From: Actinoplanes lutulentus | GTDB taxonomy: Bacteria; Actinomycetota; Actinomycetes; Mycobacteriales; Micromonosporaceae | Direction of reading: 5' to 3' | Assembly: GCF_003259845.1 (NCBI RefSeq) | Contig: NZ_QLMJ01000021.1 | Location: forward strand, 1 to 64,000 | Length of the DNA stretch: 64,000 nt | In this document: piece by piece, positions 1 to 10,108 of the stretch | Layout of the letters: every line of letters begins with the position of its first letter | Numbering within the stretch: the first letter of the stretch is position 1 | The notes under the pieces: generated by a model | Databases searched by the model: none | Seen by the model: only the letters and a program-made list of their open reading frames with translations | What the model was told of the DNA's origin: nothing | Translations under genes and position numbers: made by a program

Positions 1-70
1 GTAGCTAAGCCCTCCAGCGCCGATGGTACTGCACTCGGGAGGGTGTGGGAGAGTAGGACGCCGCCGGACT
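1..70 (+). rRNA. rrf: 5S ribosomal RNA, 3' part (5' end outside window)
   Basis: The first ~70 bases read as the 3' half of an actinobacterial 5S rRNA: the CCTCCAGCGCCGATGGTACTGC segment region, then GGGAGGGTGTGGGAGAGTAGG and the terminal GCCGCCGGAC, which in the full molecule pairs with the 5' end. The gene enters from the left edge, so the 16S and 23S genes of this operon should lie upstream of the window. The exact 3' end is placed by analogy with known 5S molecules and may be off by a few bases. Confidence 0.93.
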
Positions 71-80
71 CAACTTGTAT

Positions 81-112
81 GAAAGCCCACCCGGGTATCC
101 GGGTGGGCTTTC
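81..112 (+). terminator. Intrinsic terminator of the rRNA operon
   Basis: A perfect 14-bp stem (81-94 with 99-112, starting GAAAGCCCACCCGG) closes on a 4-nt GTAT loop about 10 bases after the 5S rRNA. Position and strength fit the operon terminator, although no long T-run follows. Confidence 0.85.
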
Positions 113-150
113 TGCATTTCCAGGCCGTTTTTTGCTGCCGGCTGGGACGG

Positions 151-220
151 TTGTGGGGCGGGGATGGGCCACGCAGGGCGGTCAGGCTTGATCCCTGCGT
201 GACCCATCCCCGCCCCACAA
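151..220. repeat. Large inverted repeat downstream of the rRNA operon
   Basis: Arms 151-178 and 193-220 are complementary at 27 of 28 positions (18 bp perfect, one mismatch, then 9 more pairs) around a 14-nt loop. It lies 40 bases after the rRNA terminator and no gene overlaps it. It could be a back-up terminator or RNase-resistant 3' structure; there is no U-tract. Confidence 0.8.
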
Positions 221-630
221 CCTTGCTCACCTGGCCGACTTTCTCTCACGCCTGGTGGTCGAGGAAACTCCTCAACCTTTGGCCGGTCCGCGCCGGCCAC
301 GTCGCTGCCTGCGCTAGTTCAGCGCGATGCGACTCCTGCACGCTGCGTCTCGCCACTCAGCCTTTGCTGGCGTTCTTACCCTTGTCGGTCCTCTCGCCGT
401 TGCGGCTCGGTCATTTTGCCGTCTCGCTCGCGAGCCGTTGCGGCCACGCTGCGGCGCGTGGGGTGGTTGGTGTGGGGCCTGCTCCGGGGGTGCTGCTTCT
501 TCCTGGCTGGTTGGTGGGTTCACGTTTGGCTGGCTTGTGGAGGGCGGCTGCTTTGGGTGGGCTGGGGGCTGGGCCTGGGGATTTGGGCTTGTTGGGGCGT
601 ACGGAATTGGGGTTCTGAAATTTGGGGTTC
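221..630. other. Gene-free stretch with a G/T-rich strand
   Basis: I see no convincing gene between the rRNA hairpins and the CBS gene. From about 440 to 660 the + strand is unusually rich in G and T with many GGG/GGGG runs. The reading frames open here lack start-site signals and have composition unlike proteins. Confidence 0.5.
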
Positions 631-661
631 TTGACAGGGAGGTGGGGGTTCGGCATAGAGG
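631..661 (+). promoter_or_regulatory. Candidate housekeeping promoter of the CBS-domain gene
   Basis: A perfect TTGACA hexamer at 631-636 is followed after 17 bases by CATAGA (654-659), with TAGAGG as an alternative two bases on. It sits about 40 bases before the start codon of the next gene. Inferred from sequence only. Confidence 0.45.
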
Positions 662-698
662 TGGGTACGGTGCCGACCCAGTGCAGGGAGGGACGACG

Positions 699-1136
699 AT
701 GCGGATCAGCGACATTCTTCGAGTCAAGGGTGATCAGGTGGTCACTGTGCCGCCGGAGACTACGGTGGCGCGGCTGGTTGAGGTTCTCGCACACCATCGG
801 ATCGGTGCGGTGGTGGTGTCGCGGGAAGGTTCGGCGGTTGAGGGCATCGTCAGTGAGCGGGACATCGTGCGGGCTCTTGCCGCGCGGGGTGCGGCGGTGC
901 TGACGGAGCAGGTGAGCGCGATTCAAACGACGCAGGTGCGGACGGTGGTTCCGGACGCGCAGCTGGAGGATGTCGAGCGGTTGATGACCGAGCATCGATT
1001 CCGGCATGTGCCGGTGGTCGCCGACGGGCTGCTGCGGGGGGTTGTCAGCATCGGGGACGTGGTGAAGAACCGGATCGACGAGTTGGAGTCCGAGCGGAGC
1101 ACGCTCGCCGACTACATCACCGGAGAGCGCACCTGA
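699..1136 (+). CDS. Tandem CBS-domain protein
   Basis: A 145-residue soluble protein made almost entirely of two CBS domains (about residues 8-65 and 75-130), the module that binds adenosyl ligands such as AMP or ATP and usually acts as an energy sensor. Typical signatures are seen: GAVVVSREGSAVEGIVSERD in the first repeat and HVPVV-GLLRGVVSIGDVVK in the second. The ATG at 699 was chosen because GGGAGGGA precedes it by a few bases and because residues upstream in the same frame do not look like protein. Stand-alone CBS pairs of this size resemble hypoxic response protein 1 of mycobacteria, and the window also carries DevR/DevS, an Acg-like nitroreductase and universal stress proteins. I see no DevR-like box in front of this gene, so that link is only suggestive. 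Confidence 0.9.
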   Translation: MRISDILRVKGDQVVTVPPETTVARLVEVLAHHRIGAVVVSREGSAVEGIVSERDIVRALAARGAAVLTEQVSAIQTTQVRTVVPDAQLEDVERLMTEHRFRHVPVVADGLLRGVVSIGDVVKNRIDELESERSTLADYITGERT

Positions 1137-1201
1137 CGCAGATCGCGCCGGCCAGGTAAGACGGGGCCGGCCAGGTAAGCGACGAGAACCAGAAAGCCGA
1201 A

Positions 1202-1234
1202 CCGCCGCTGCCCGGGCAATCCGGGCAGCGGCGG
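1202..1234. terminator. Bidirectional terminator between convergent genes
   Basis: A perfect 14-bp GC-rich stem (1202-1215 with 1221-1234) closes on a 5-nt loop between the 3' ends of the CBS gene (+) and the small membrane-protein gene (-). Confidence 0.75.
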
Positions 1235-1251
1235 TCGGTCGAACAGTCGGC

Positions 1252-1488
1252 TCAGCGGTTCAGCAGGGCCGCGAGTTTGCTCCGTGGTGCCGCCTTGGCG
1301 GCGGTTCGGCGGCGGCCCAGGACGACAGCGGCGACTGCCGCGCCGGCCAGGGCCAGGAGGGCCGCGGTTGTCGACTTCGGATTGCTGCGGGCGGTGGAGG
1401 TCGCTTTCGTGCTCGCGGCCGACACCGCCTGGCGCGTACGGGAGTGGGTCGCCGGCAGGGTGTTGAGCTGGTCAGTCGTGGTGGTCAT
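1252..1488 (-). CDS. Small Ala/Thr-rich single-pass membrane protein
   Basis: A 78-residue protein of unknown function. Residues 1-38 are polar and rich in Thr, Ser and Ala; residues 42-58 form one hydrophobic segment (ALLALAGAAVAAVVLG) followed by RRR, so the short basic tail should face the cytoplasm. The start is well supported: GAGGTGAGCG lies directly before the ATG. Similar short proteins with one helix and a basic tail are common and unassigned in Micromonosporaceae. No enzyme motif is visible. Confidence 0.72.
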   Translation of the reverse strand: MTTTTDQLNTLPATHSRTRQAVSAASTKATSTARSNPKSTTAALLALAGAAVAAVVLGRRRTAAKAAPRSKLAALLNR

Positions 1489-1624
1489 CGCTCACCTCTC
1501 AGAAATCGGGGTTATCCCGGCTTATGCCCCTCGTCCTCCGTACTTCAACCTCACGTAGCGGTTCATTCACGCTCTGGAACCGACGCTAATCGGACAGTGA
1601 GCGTGGGCGTGTCGGAGACCCGAC

Positions 1625-2185
1625 TCAGCGCACGACCGACAGGCCGCCTCGCTGGGGCTCCTTGCTCAGCCGGTACTGCCGGACCGCCCACACCACCAGC
1701 ATGATCAGCGCGGTGTCGCGAATCGTGACGAACACGGATCCACCGAACGTCAGTGCCTCCGGGTCGACGACCGTCTGGAGCACCACGCCCGAGAACGCTG
1801 CCGCCCCGGCCGAGGCAGCGAGCCGGGCGAACACCGCGTTACGCTGCCGGAATCGGTCACCGTGGCCGAGCCAGTACCCGGGCAGCATCCGGTTCAGCAT
1901 CATTACGAACAGCACACCGGGGATGGTCGCGACCACCGCGTACGTGAGTGCCAGCAGTAGACCCGCGCCGTTCAGCGTGGCCGCGACCGCGGCCGCCGTG
2001 GCGAGCATGATGACGTCGAGGCGGTGCCGGCCGTACTTGTTCTGGGCCACCAGCCAGAGGGCGGCGACCGCCACCGCCGGCAGCATGATCGGACTCAGCG
2101 ACAGCGGCCCTGCCACGGCCCAGGCGATGAGGAGATAGCCGGCGGCGAACGCGCCGGAACGGACCGGATAACTGTTGATGCTCAT
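1625..2185 (-). CDS. Orphan MASE1-like integral membrane protein
   Basis: A 186-residue, strongly hydrophobic protein with about five to six predicted membrane helices and almost no soluble part. The spacing of helices and the tail VRQYRLSK resemble MASE1-type sensory membrane domains, which normally sit in front of GGDEF, kinase or phosphatase output domains. Here the frame stops right after the last helix and no output domain follows before the next gene, so it is either a stand-alone sensor, a remnant or a protein with another role. The ATG at 2185 is preferred because residues upstream are not membrane-like; its ribosome binding site is weak. It is transcribed away from the UvrA-like gene, with three 23-bp repeats between them. 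Confidence 0.65.
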   Translation of the reverse strand: MSINSYPVRSGAFAAGYLLIAWAVAGPLSLSPIMLPAVAVAALWLVAQNKYGRHRLDVIMLATAAAVAATLNGAGLLLALTYAVVATIPGVLFVMMLNRMLPGYWLGHGDRFRQRNAVFARLAASAGAAAFSGVVLQTVVDPEALTFGGSVFVTIRDTALIMLVVWAVRQYRLSKEPQRGGLSVVR

Positions 2186-2249
2186 CGGCCTGCCTGAGGG
2201 GTCGGGAACCGTCGGGCCGGTCCGATCGGCCTCACACCGCATCACTTGA

Positions 2250-2318
2250 GTGTTCCAGCAGGAGCAGAGCAAGTGTTCCAGCAAGAACAGAACGAGTGTT
2301 CCAGCATGAGCAGAGCAG
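2250..2318. repeat. Three tandem 23-bp repeats between divergent genes
   Basis: Units 2250-2272, 2273-2295 and 2296-2318 all begin GTGTTCCAGCA and continue with an AGCAGA-type segment; units 1 and 3 differ at three positions. The array lies 65-135 bases before the UvrA-like start and about the same distance before the divergent membrane-protein gene, where clustered operator sites would be expected. Confidence 0.85.
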
Positions 2319-2383
2319 GAATCGAGAAGCGAGCACAACCAGCGTTGACTACCGTTGACGGCGCTGCCGACAGAGGGGACACG

Positions 2384-4736
<2,353 letters not shown>

Positions 4737-4747
<11 letters not shown>

Positions 4748-5048
4748 TCAACGCGGCCTGGGTCAGGAACCGCAGCAGAGGACGTAACTCGGGTGGCACG
4801 GTCGGTTCTGCGACCGTGCCACGCCAATGTCGCCCGCCACATTGGAGGGCGAGGTCGTATCGGACCAGGTCGGCATCGCAGGGTGCCACGATCTTCGCGC
4901 CGAGGCGGGTCAGATCGAGACCGCGGACGAGTTGAGTGAGTCGGCGGGCATCGGGCTCGGGCAGGGTCGGGGAGTCCATGACGACGTGCAGGGATCGGCC
5001 GGCATAACCACCCGATCGTCGTAGTTCGGCGCGGACGGGTTCGGTCAC
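4737..5048 (-). CDS. Emfourin-like protein (protealysin-inhibitor family)
   Basis: A 103-residue protein with the features of emfourins, small inhibitors of M4 metalloproteases of the protealysin type: an early RSGGYAG motif, a central acidic stretch (residues 29-55) and the closing PPELRPLLRFLTQAA. No signal peptide is present, so it would act in the cytoplasm, as emfourin does on its cognate protease. Emfourin genes normally sit beside a protealysin-like protease gene; none is seen here. The start is a GTG preceded by GAGGAGG. The last 11 bases overlap the end of the convergent UvrA-like gene. Family assignment rests on motif memory, so moderate. Confidence 0.72.
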
Positions 5049-5196
5049 TGTTCCTCCTCAGGCGGCAACCATCGGATACCTGGAACATTGGCACCTACCT
5101 GACTCCAGCGCTGTCAGTTCTTGAACACTTCCGGATTCCCTACAAGTTCCATAGGTCATATAGACAGGTTGAGACAATCCGCTTAATCTCACGACC

Positions 5197-6600
5197 ATGA
5201 ATCTCTTGATCCGGTCGGCCGGCGCGGCTGTCGCGCTCACCCTGGCGTTCGGCGTGGTGCCCGCGCCGGCGTTCGCGGCCGCCGTGGCATCCGGCCCCGC
5301 CGCTCCGCAGAACCCCTACACCGCACCGGCCGGCGGTGCCTCCACACACGGCGACAGCGCGTCGGCGAAGACGTTCACCGGTCGTGGGCCGGCCGGAAGC
5401 TCGGTCAAGGTGACCCGGTCGACGCTGCTGTCGGCCTGCCCGACGCTGCTGCACGGCGCCGACGGCCAGCTGCTCGGCCTCTGCACCGAATACATCGGAC
5501 AGGCGCCGGCCCTGCATCTGCTCGACAAGACGAACGGCAGCTCACTGGCCAAGCTGTCGATCGCCAAGGGGACGCTGCTGGGCGGGGTCTACGCGTACGT
5601 CGACAACCTGGATCGGGTGGTGATCGTCGACGGGAACCGGGACCTGCTGCGGATCGCGCACACCGGTGGCACGCTGACCGTCGTCGAGAAGACTCCGCTC
5701 AGTGGTGTGATCGACGCGAGTGACGCCGTCGTCGGGGTGATCCCGGCGTACGACGGGCGGGTGTGGTTCGTCACGGCGGCCGGCAAGGTCGGCGCGGTCG
5801 ACACGTCCACCGGTGCGGCGGTGACCTATCAACTGCCGGCCGGGGAGAAGATCGCCAACAGCATCTCCACGGTGCCGGGGCGGTTCGCGGTCACCAGTGA
5901 CCGGGCTGTCTACGTCTTCAACACCGCGGATGTCACGCTGCGCTGGCGTTATGCGTACGACCGTGGGGCTGCTCGCAAGCCGGGGCAGCTGTCCTGGGGC
6001 AGTGGGGCGACGCCGGTGTTCTTCGGGCCGTCGACCGGTTATGAGTATGTGGCCATCACGGACAACGCGAACCCCCACCTGAACCTTGTGGTGCTGCGTA
6101 CCGATGGGACGGGGGCGCCGGTGTGTGTGCAGCCGCTCTTCACGAACCGTGCCGCGAGCGGTACGGAGAACGCGCCGGTCGCTGTGGGCCGCAGTGTCTT
6201 CATCACCAATACGTACGGGTACGACTACCCGGCTCTGCCGGACGATGCCGGTGAGAGTGTGCCGTCGGACGCGAGCTTCGACGGCGGCGTGGCCCGCATC
6301 GACGTGAACGCGGCGGGAACCGGTTGTGCCGTGACGTGGCAGATCAACACGCGCAGCGCCGCGCTGCCCCGGCTGTCGGTGACCGACGGCAAGGTCTACA
6401 CGGCGATCCAGGACGGGATCCTGGGTGACGCCGACCCGTTCTACTTCGCGGCAATCGACTCGGGCACCGGGGCGGTCAGTGACAAGACGCTGCTCGGGTT
6501 CGGTCTGGTCAACCCGTTGCAGACCGCCGGCACGGCGATCAACCGTAGCTATTACCAGGGAACGGTCACCGGCCTGTTGACCATCACGCCGTCAAGTTGA
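5197..6600 (+). CDS. Secreted beta-propeller-like protein
   Basis: A 467-residue exported protein. Residues 1-28 form a Sec signal peptide (hydrophobic core AGAAVALTLAFGVV, cleavage after AFA). A low-complexity Ala/Gly/Thr linker follows, then repeated strand-turn-strand blocks rich in V, D and G from residue 75 onward, such as LHLLDKTNGSSLAKLSI, VWFVTAAGKVGAVDTSTG and VYVFNTADVTLRWRY. These resemble the blades of PQQ-type WD-like propellers. Four or more Cys residues could form disulfides outside the cell. No catalytic signature was found, so a binding or scaffold role is as likely as an enzyme. The start has only a weak ribosome binding site. Confidence 0.8.
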   Translation: MNLLIRSAGAAVALTLAFGVVPAPAFAAAVASGPAAPQNPYTAPAGGASTHGDSASAKTFTGRGPAGSSVKVTRSTLLSACPTLLHGADGQLLGLCTEYIGQAPALHLLDKTNGSSLAKLSIAKGTLLGGVYAYVDNLDRVVIVDGNRDLLRIAHTGGTLTVVEKTPLSGVIDASDAVVGVIPAYDGRVWFVTAAGKVGAVDTSTGAAVTYQLPAGEKIANSISTVPGRFAVTSDRAVYVFNTADVTLRWRYAYDRGAARKPGQLSWGSGATPVFFGPSTGYEYVAITDNANPHLNLVVLRTDGTGAPVCVQPLFTNRAASGTENAPVAVGRSVFITNTYGYDYPALPDDAGESVPSDASFDGGVARIDVNAAGTGCAVTWQINTRSAALPRLSVTDGKVYTAIQDGILGDADPFYFAAIDSGTGAVSDKTLLGFGLVNPLQTAGTAINRSYYQGTVTGLLTITPSS

Positions 6601-6621
6601 GTCAAGGCGTCCCGGTGTGTT

Positions 6622-6658
6622 GAGTGCTCAATATTGACGGCGTCAATATTGAGCACTC
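6622..6658. terminator. Long AT-rich palindrome between convergent genes
   Basis: Arms 6622-6639 and 6641-6658 are perfectly complementary over 18 bp around a single central base. The core AATATTGAC is AT-rich, which stands out in this GC-rich DNA. It lies between the 3' ends of the propeller gene (+) and the response-regulator gene (-), where a bidirectional terminator is expected. A regulator-binding palindrome is possible. Confidence 0.72.
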
Positions 6659-6690
6659 CTCAACTCAACCCGATCTCAACGCCTCGCGGT

Positions 6691-6740
6691 GCGACACGAC
6701 GAGGCGCGACACGGCACGACACGTCGCGACACGACGCGCG
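6691..6740. repeat. CGACAC-rich low-complexity tract
   Basis: GCGACAC or a close variant recurs at least four times in 50 bases at the 3' end of the response-regulator gene. No hairpin or gene explains it. Confidence 0.6.
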
Positions 6741-6745
6741 GAACC

Positions 6746-7204
6746 TCAGAACATGACCGGGATCAGCTGCGTCACCCGGGCCATCAGCTCGGCCGTGCTG
6801 AACGGCTTCACCAGATAACCCTCGGCGCCGACCACACGACCGAGCTCCATGTCCGACGGCTCACCGTTCCCCGAGATGATGACCGGGATCTGCGCGGTCT
6901 CCGGCGACGAGTGCAGCTCGTAGCAGAACCCGAGGCCGTTCAGCTTCCGCGTCGTCACGTCGAGAACGATCAGGCTCGGCTGCTCGTTGACCGCCAGCGA
7001 CATCGCGGTGATCCCGTTGTCGGTGACCAGCGTGCGATAGCCCGCCATCTGCAACTCCTGCTCGATCAGCGAGCGGATCTCCTCGTCGTCCTCGACGACC
7101 AGGACGGTCGGCGGCTCGAGGGCGGCCGCCCAGTCCTCAACCCGCCAGAGGCCGTTCGCGTTCGCGTCGCTGAACGTGATCGTGGTGGTGGGGGACTGAG
7201 GCAT
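6746..7204 (-). CDS. Single-domain response regulator
   Basis: A 152-residue protein with a non-conserved 28-residue N-terminal extension and one CheY-like receiver domain. The acidic pocket is VVEDDEE (about 36-42), the phospho-acceptor Asp is in LIVLDV (about 82), and the conserved Lys is in YLVKPF (about 134). After the Asp the sequence is TTRKLNG rather than the usual MMPxMDG, so the beta3-alpha3 loop is divergent. No output domain exists; it probably signals by docking to a partner. No kinase gene is adjacent. Start chosen at ATG 7204 because GAAGGAG lies just upstream. It is divergent from the siderophore-interacting protein gene. Confidence 0.9.
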   Translation of the reverse strand: MPQSPTTTITFSDANANGLWRVEDWAAALEPPTVLVVEDDEEIRSLIEQELQMAGYRTLVTDNGITAMSLAVNEQPSLIVLDVTTRKLNGLGFCYELHSSPETAQIPVIISGNGEPSDMELGRVVGAEGYLVKPFSTAELMARVTQLIPVMF

Positions 7205-7318
7205 CTCAACTCCTTCAACGCTGGGACACCTTTGATCGGTCTTACGTTCTCGACCTGCAGAAAAGTGTGTGTTGCAGTAGGGGAGCAGGGGTGGTGGTGA
7301 CAGGGTCCGGAGCAACGG

Positions 7319-7337
7319 TTAGGTTAGGGTTACCTAA
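7319..7337. promoter_or_regulatory. Iron box (IdeR/DmdR-type operator)
   Basis: The 19-bp TTAGGTTAGGGTTACCTAA matches the actinobacterial iron-box consensus at 17 of 19 positions. It ends 24 bases before the start of the siderophore-interacting protein gene, so iron-loaded IdeR/DtxR-type repressor should block that gene when iron is plentiful. Confidence 0.88.
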
Positions 7338-7361
7338 ACCGTGATGCCTGGGGAGGCGACC

Positions 7362-8282
7362 GTGACCCAGACCGCCGTGCCTACGGAGGCGCCTCCGTTC
7401 CGCTTCTTCGAAGTCGAGGTCGTCCGGATCAACCGGCTCAGCCCGAACTTCGTGCGGGTGACGTTCACCGGCGACGACCTCGACCGGTTCGCCGACAACG
7501 GGTTCGACCAGCGGATCAAACTGATCCCGCCGCTCGACGACTCCGGCTTCGCGTACCTGCCGCAGGGCCTGGACTGGTACACCCAGTGGCGGCTGCTCCC
7601 CGACGAGCGGCGCAACCCGATCCGCACGTACACGGTCCGCGCCGTGCGTCAGCACCTGCGCGAGGTCGACGTCGACATGGTGTTGCACGGGGTGAGCGGC
7701 CCGGCGTCGCGGTGGGCGGTCAGCGCCGGTCCCGGTACCCAGGCCCGCCTCATGGGCCCGAACGCGGAGTTCGGCGGCCCGTCCGGCGGCATCGACTTCC
7801 ACCCGCCGGCGAACACCCGGCACATCCTGCTCGGCGGTGACGAGACCGCGGTCCCGGCGATCGCCTCGATCATCGAGCGGCTGCCCGCGAACGCGACCGG
7901 CGAGGCCGTACTCGAGGTCCCGGAGCACGCCGACCGGCTGGAGATCGCCGCCCCGGAAGGTTTCCGGGTCACCTGGCTGTCCCGCGACGGCGCCGCGCAC
8001 GGCACCTACCTGGTCCCCGCGATCGAAGCCGCCGCGGAACGCCTGCTCGGCGACTGCACCAGCGCGGTGAAGGCCGACCTCGAGGACATCGACGTCGACA
8101 CCGACATGCTCTGGGAGGTTCCGGACGGCTCGGCGACCACGATCGACGGCTTCTACGCCTGGCTGGCCGGCGAGTCCGCGGTGATCAAGACGCTGCGCCG
8201 CCACCTGGTGACCGGCTGCGGCGTCGACCGGCGAGCGGTCGCCTTCATGGGCTACTGGCGCCTCGGCAAGGCCGAATGCTGA
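7362..8282 (+). CDS. Siderophore-interacting protein (FAD-dependent ferric reductase)
   Basis: A 306-residue cytoplasmic flavoprotein of the SIP/ViuB family that releases iron from imported ferric siderophores by reduction. The FAD-binding barrel fills residues 12-135, with NPIRTYTVRAVR as the conserved flavin-binding RxYTxR motif and an HGVSGPASRWA segment. The C-terminal NAD(P)H-binding part follows (ILLGGDETAVPAIASIIERLP), ending in GYWRLGKAEC, typical of the family. The GTG at 7362 is preferred over ATG 7344 because GGGAGG sits 5 bases upstream and the earlier start would nearly touch the iron box. Iron-repressed expression is inferred from that box. No siderophore transporter is adjacent. 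Confidence 0.92.
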   Translation: MTQTAVPTEAPPFRFFEVEVVRINRLSPNFVRVTFTGDDLDRFADNGFDQRIKLIPPLDDSGFAYLPQGLDWYTQWRLLPDERRNPIRTYTVRAVRQHLREVDVDMVLHGVSGPASRWAVSAGPGTQARLMGPNAEFGGPSGGIDFHPPANTRHILLGGDETAVPAIASIIERLPANATGEAVLEVPEHADRLEIAAPEGFRVTWLSRDGAAHGTYLVPAIEAAAERLLGDCTSAVKADLEDIDVDTDMLWEVPDGSATTIDGFYAWLAGESAVIKTLRRHLVTGCGVDRRAVAFMGYWRLGKAEC

Positions 8283-8285
8283 AAA

Positions 8286-8339
8286 CCCGAGCTCACCCTC
8301 GGGACTGAGGTCACCCTCGGGCCCGAGCTCACGCTCGGC
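8286..8339. repeat. Three 18-bp direct repeats after the SIP gene
   Basis: Units 8286-8303, 8304-8321 and 8322-8339 share the pattern GAGCTCACCCTCGGG with few changes. Each unit is itself partly palindromic (CCCGAG/CTCGGG), so the tract can fold; it begins 3 bases after the SIP stop codon. Confidence 0.7.
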
Positions 8340-8417
8340 GCGGCTCGCTCTTGGCGCGGATCACGAGGGTACGCACGGACGACCACACCAGGCCGTTCCG
8401 GCGTACCCAAGAAGCTC

Positions 8418-10064
8418 TTAGATCCGGAAGCCCGCCACCACCTCGCGCAGCTCGCCGGCGACCGTGGTCAGCTCGCTGACCGACACCTCCGCCTCGCCCA
8501 GCGCCGAGGTCGTGGCGTGCGCCGCGCTGGCGACCGCGTTGATGCTGCCGGCGATGTTGGAGCTGCCGTTGGCCGCTTCGCCGATGCTGCGGCTCATCTC
8601 GTTCGTCGTGGCGGTCTGTTCCTCGACGGCCGACGCGATCGTCACCTGGTAGTCGTTGATCTCGGAGATGATCCGCGAGATCTCCTGGATCGCGACGACC
8701 GCACTCGACGTGTCGGCCTGGATCGCCTCGACGCGGCGGGCAATGTCCTCGGTGGCCCGCGCGGTCTCCTGAGCGAGATCCTTGACCTCGCTGGCGACCA
8801 CCGCGAACCCCTTGCCGGCCTCGCCGGCGCGGGCGGCCTCGATCGTCGCGTTCAGGGCGAGCAGGTTGGTCTGCTCGGCGATCGCGGTGATCGCCTTGAC
8901 CACGTTGCCGATCTCCTCGGACGACGTGCCCAGCTTGGCGACGGTGTCGTTGGTGGTCTGCGCGACGCCGACCGCGCTGGAGGCGACCTGCGCGGCGCTG
9001 TTCGCGTTCTGCGAGATCTCCCGGATCGACGCGCCCATCTGGTCGCTGCCGGCGGCCACCGACTGCACGCTCGCGGAGACCTCGCCGGCCGTGCCGGCAA
9101 CCAGGTTGGCTTGCTCGGAGGCTTCCCGGGACTCGGCGTCCAGGCGGGTGGTGATCATGCCGAGCCGCTGGGTCACGTCGCCGAGCACCTCGGCGCCGTG
9201 GTTGAGCTTGCGCACGCTGACGATCAGGCCGTCCCGGGCCCGGTTGGTGGCCTCGGCCATCTGGCCCAGCTCGTCGCGGGAGCGGACCTCGGCGGGGATG
9301 GTGAGATCGCCGTCGGCGACCGCGCTGAGCGCCCGGGAGACGGTGGCGAGCTGCCGTTTGATCAGCTGCATCACGCCGAACCCGACGAACGCCGCGATGA
9401 CGAACCCGATCACCAGCCCGGCGATCACGATCGTGCGGGCGCGCTGGTACGAGGCGGTGCCGTCGGCGGCCATCGCGTCGGCGTCGGACTCCTCGGTCGT
9501 CTGCAGGTCGTCCATCGTCGTGGTGATGGTGGTGTCCGAGGTGTTGAAGGCCGCGAGAATGTCGGCGGCGGCCGGCATCTCGAACCCGGAGGGCGGCGCC
9601 TGACCGAAGATGACCACGGTGCTCAGCCCGCGGTGGTAGAGCACCGCCTCGGAGAACGCCTGGAGCTTTTCGAGGCGGTCGGTGGCGCCGGACTTCGTGG
9701 CGATCGCCTCGTACGTCGCGACCGCGTCGTCGATCTTGGCGGAGGCTTCCTCGGCGCCGTCCAGGCCGGCCTGCATCAGCGCCTCGTTACCGGCCTTGCC
9801 GGCGTTGTACTTCAGGGCGCTGCGGAAGTACTCGGTCAGGCCGCCGCGCATGTCGGCGATCTGTTCCATGCTGTCGACGTGCTGGCTCTTCATGGCCTGC
9901 AGGTCGTCGCGAAGCTCGGCGAGGCGGGTCAGGGCCACCACGGTCACGCCCAGCGCGACGACCGCGACGCACATCGCGGCCACCGTGCTCTTGATCAGCA
10001 GACTGCGGTCGCCGAGCAGCCGATCCAGCAACCCGCGACCCGAAGTAGTGATCTCCGCCTGCAT
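8418..10064 (-). CDS. Methyl-accepting chemotaxis protein
   Basis: A 548-residue transmembrane chemoreceptor. A short cytoplasmic N-terminus is followed by helix 1 (about 25-48), an extracytoplasmic mostly helical sensor region (about 50-205) resembling a four-helix bundle, helix 2 (about 206-228), a HAMP domain (about 230-280) and the long MCP signalling hairpin. The hairpin tip EQTNLLALNATIEAARAGE is intact, so it should engage CheA/CheW. There is no C-terminal CheR/CheB tether and no che gene in the window. Start choice lies between ATG 10064 (GGTGGA upstream) and ATG 10076. It lies 45 bases downstream of the universal stress protein gene on the same strand, so the two may be co-transcribed. 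Confidence 0.92.
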   Translation of the reverse strand: MQAEITTSGRGLLDRLLGDRSLLIKSTVAAMCVAVVALGVTVVALTRLAELRDDLQAMKSQHVDSMEQIADMRGGLTEYFRSALKYNAGKAGNEALMQAGLDGAEEASAKIDDAVATYEAIATKSGATDRLEKLQAFSEAVLYHRGLSTVVIFGQAPPSGFEMPAAADILAAFNTSDTTITTTMDDLQTTEESDADAMAADGTASYQRARTIVIAGLVIGFVIAAFVGFGVMQLIKRQLATVSRALSAVADGDLTIPAEVRSRDELGQMAEATNRARDGLIVSVRKLNHGAEVLGDVTQRLGMITTRLDAESREASEQANLVAGTAGEVSASVQSVAAGSDQMGASIREISQNANSAAQVASSAVGVAQTTNDTVAKLGTSSEEIGNVVKAITAIAEQTNLLALNATIEAARAGEAGKGFAVVASEVKDLAQETARATEDIARRVEAIQADTSSAVVAIQEISRIISEINDYQVTIASAVEEQTATTNEMSRSIGEAANGSSNIAGSINAVASAAHATTSALGEAEVSVSELTTVAGELREVVAGFRI

Positions 10065-10108
10065 GACGTCCACCATAGAGGCGGTTCCGTCGCATTTCGG
10101 CGAATTGC

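Noticed and set aside
43..618. Plus-strand frame starting in the 5S rRNA
   Set aside because: Begins inside rRNA, crosses a terminator and a 70-base hairpin, and has Leu/Trp/Gly-rich composition without protein features.
7341..7361. Earlier GTG/ATG starts of the SIP gene
   Set aside because: They abut the iron box and lack a ribosome binding site, while GGGAGG precedes GTG 7362.
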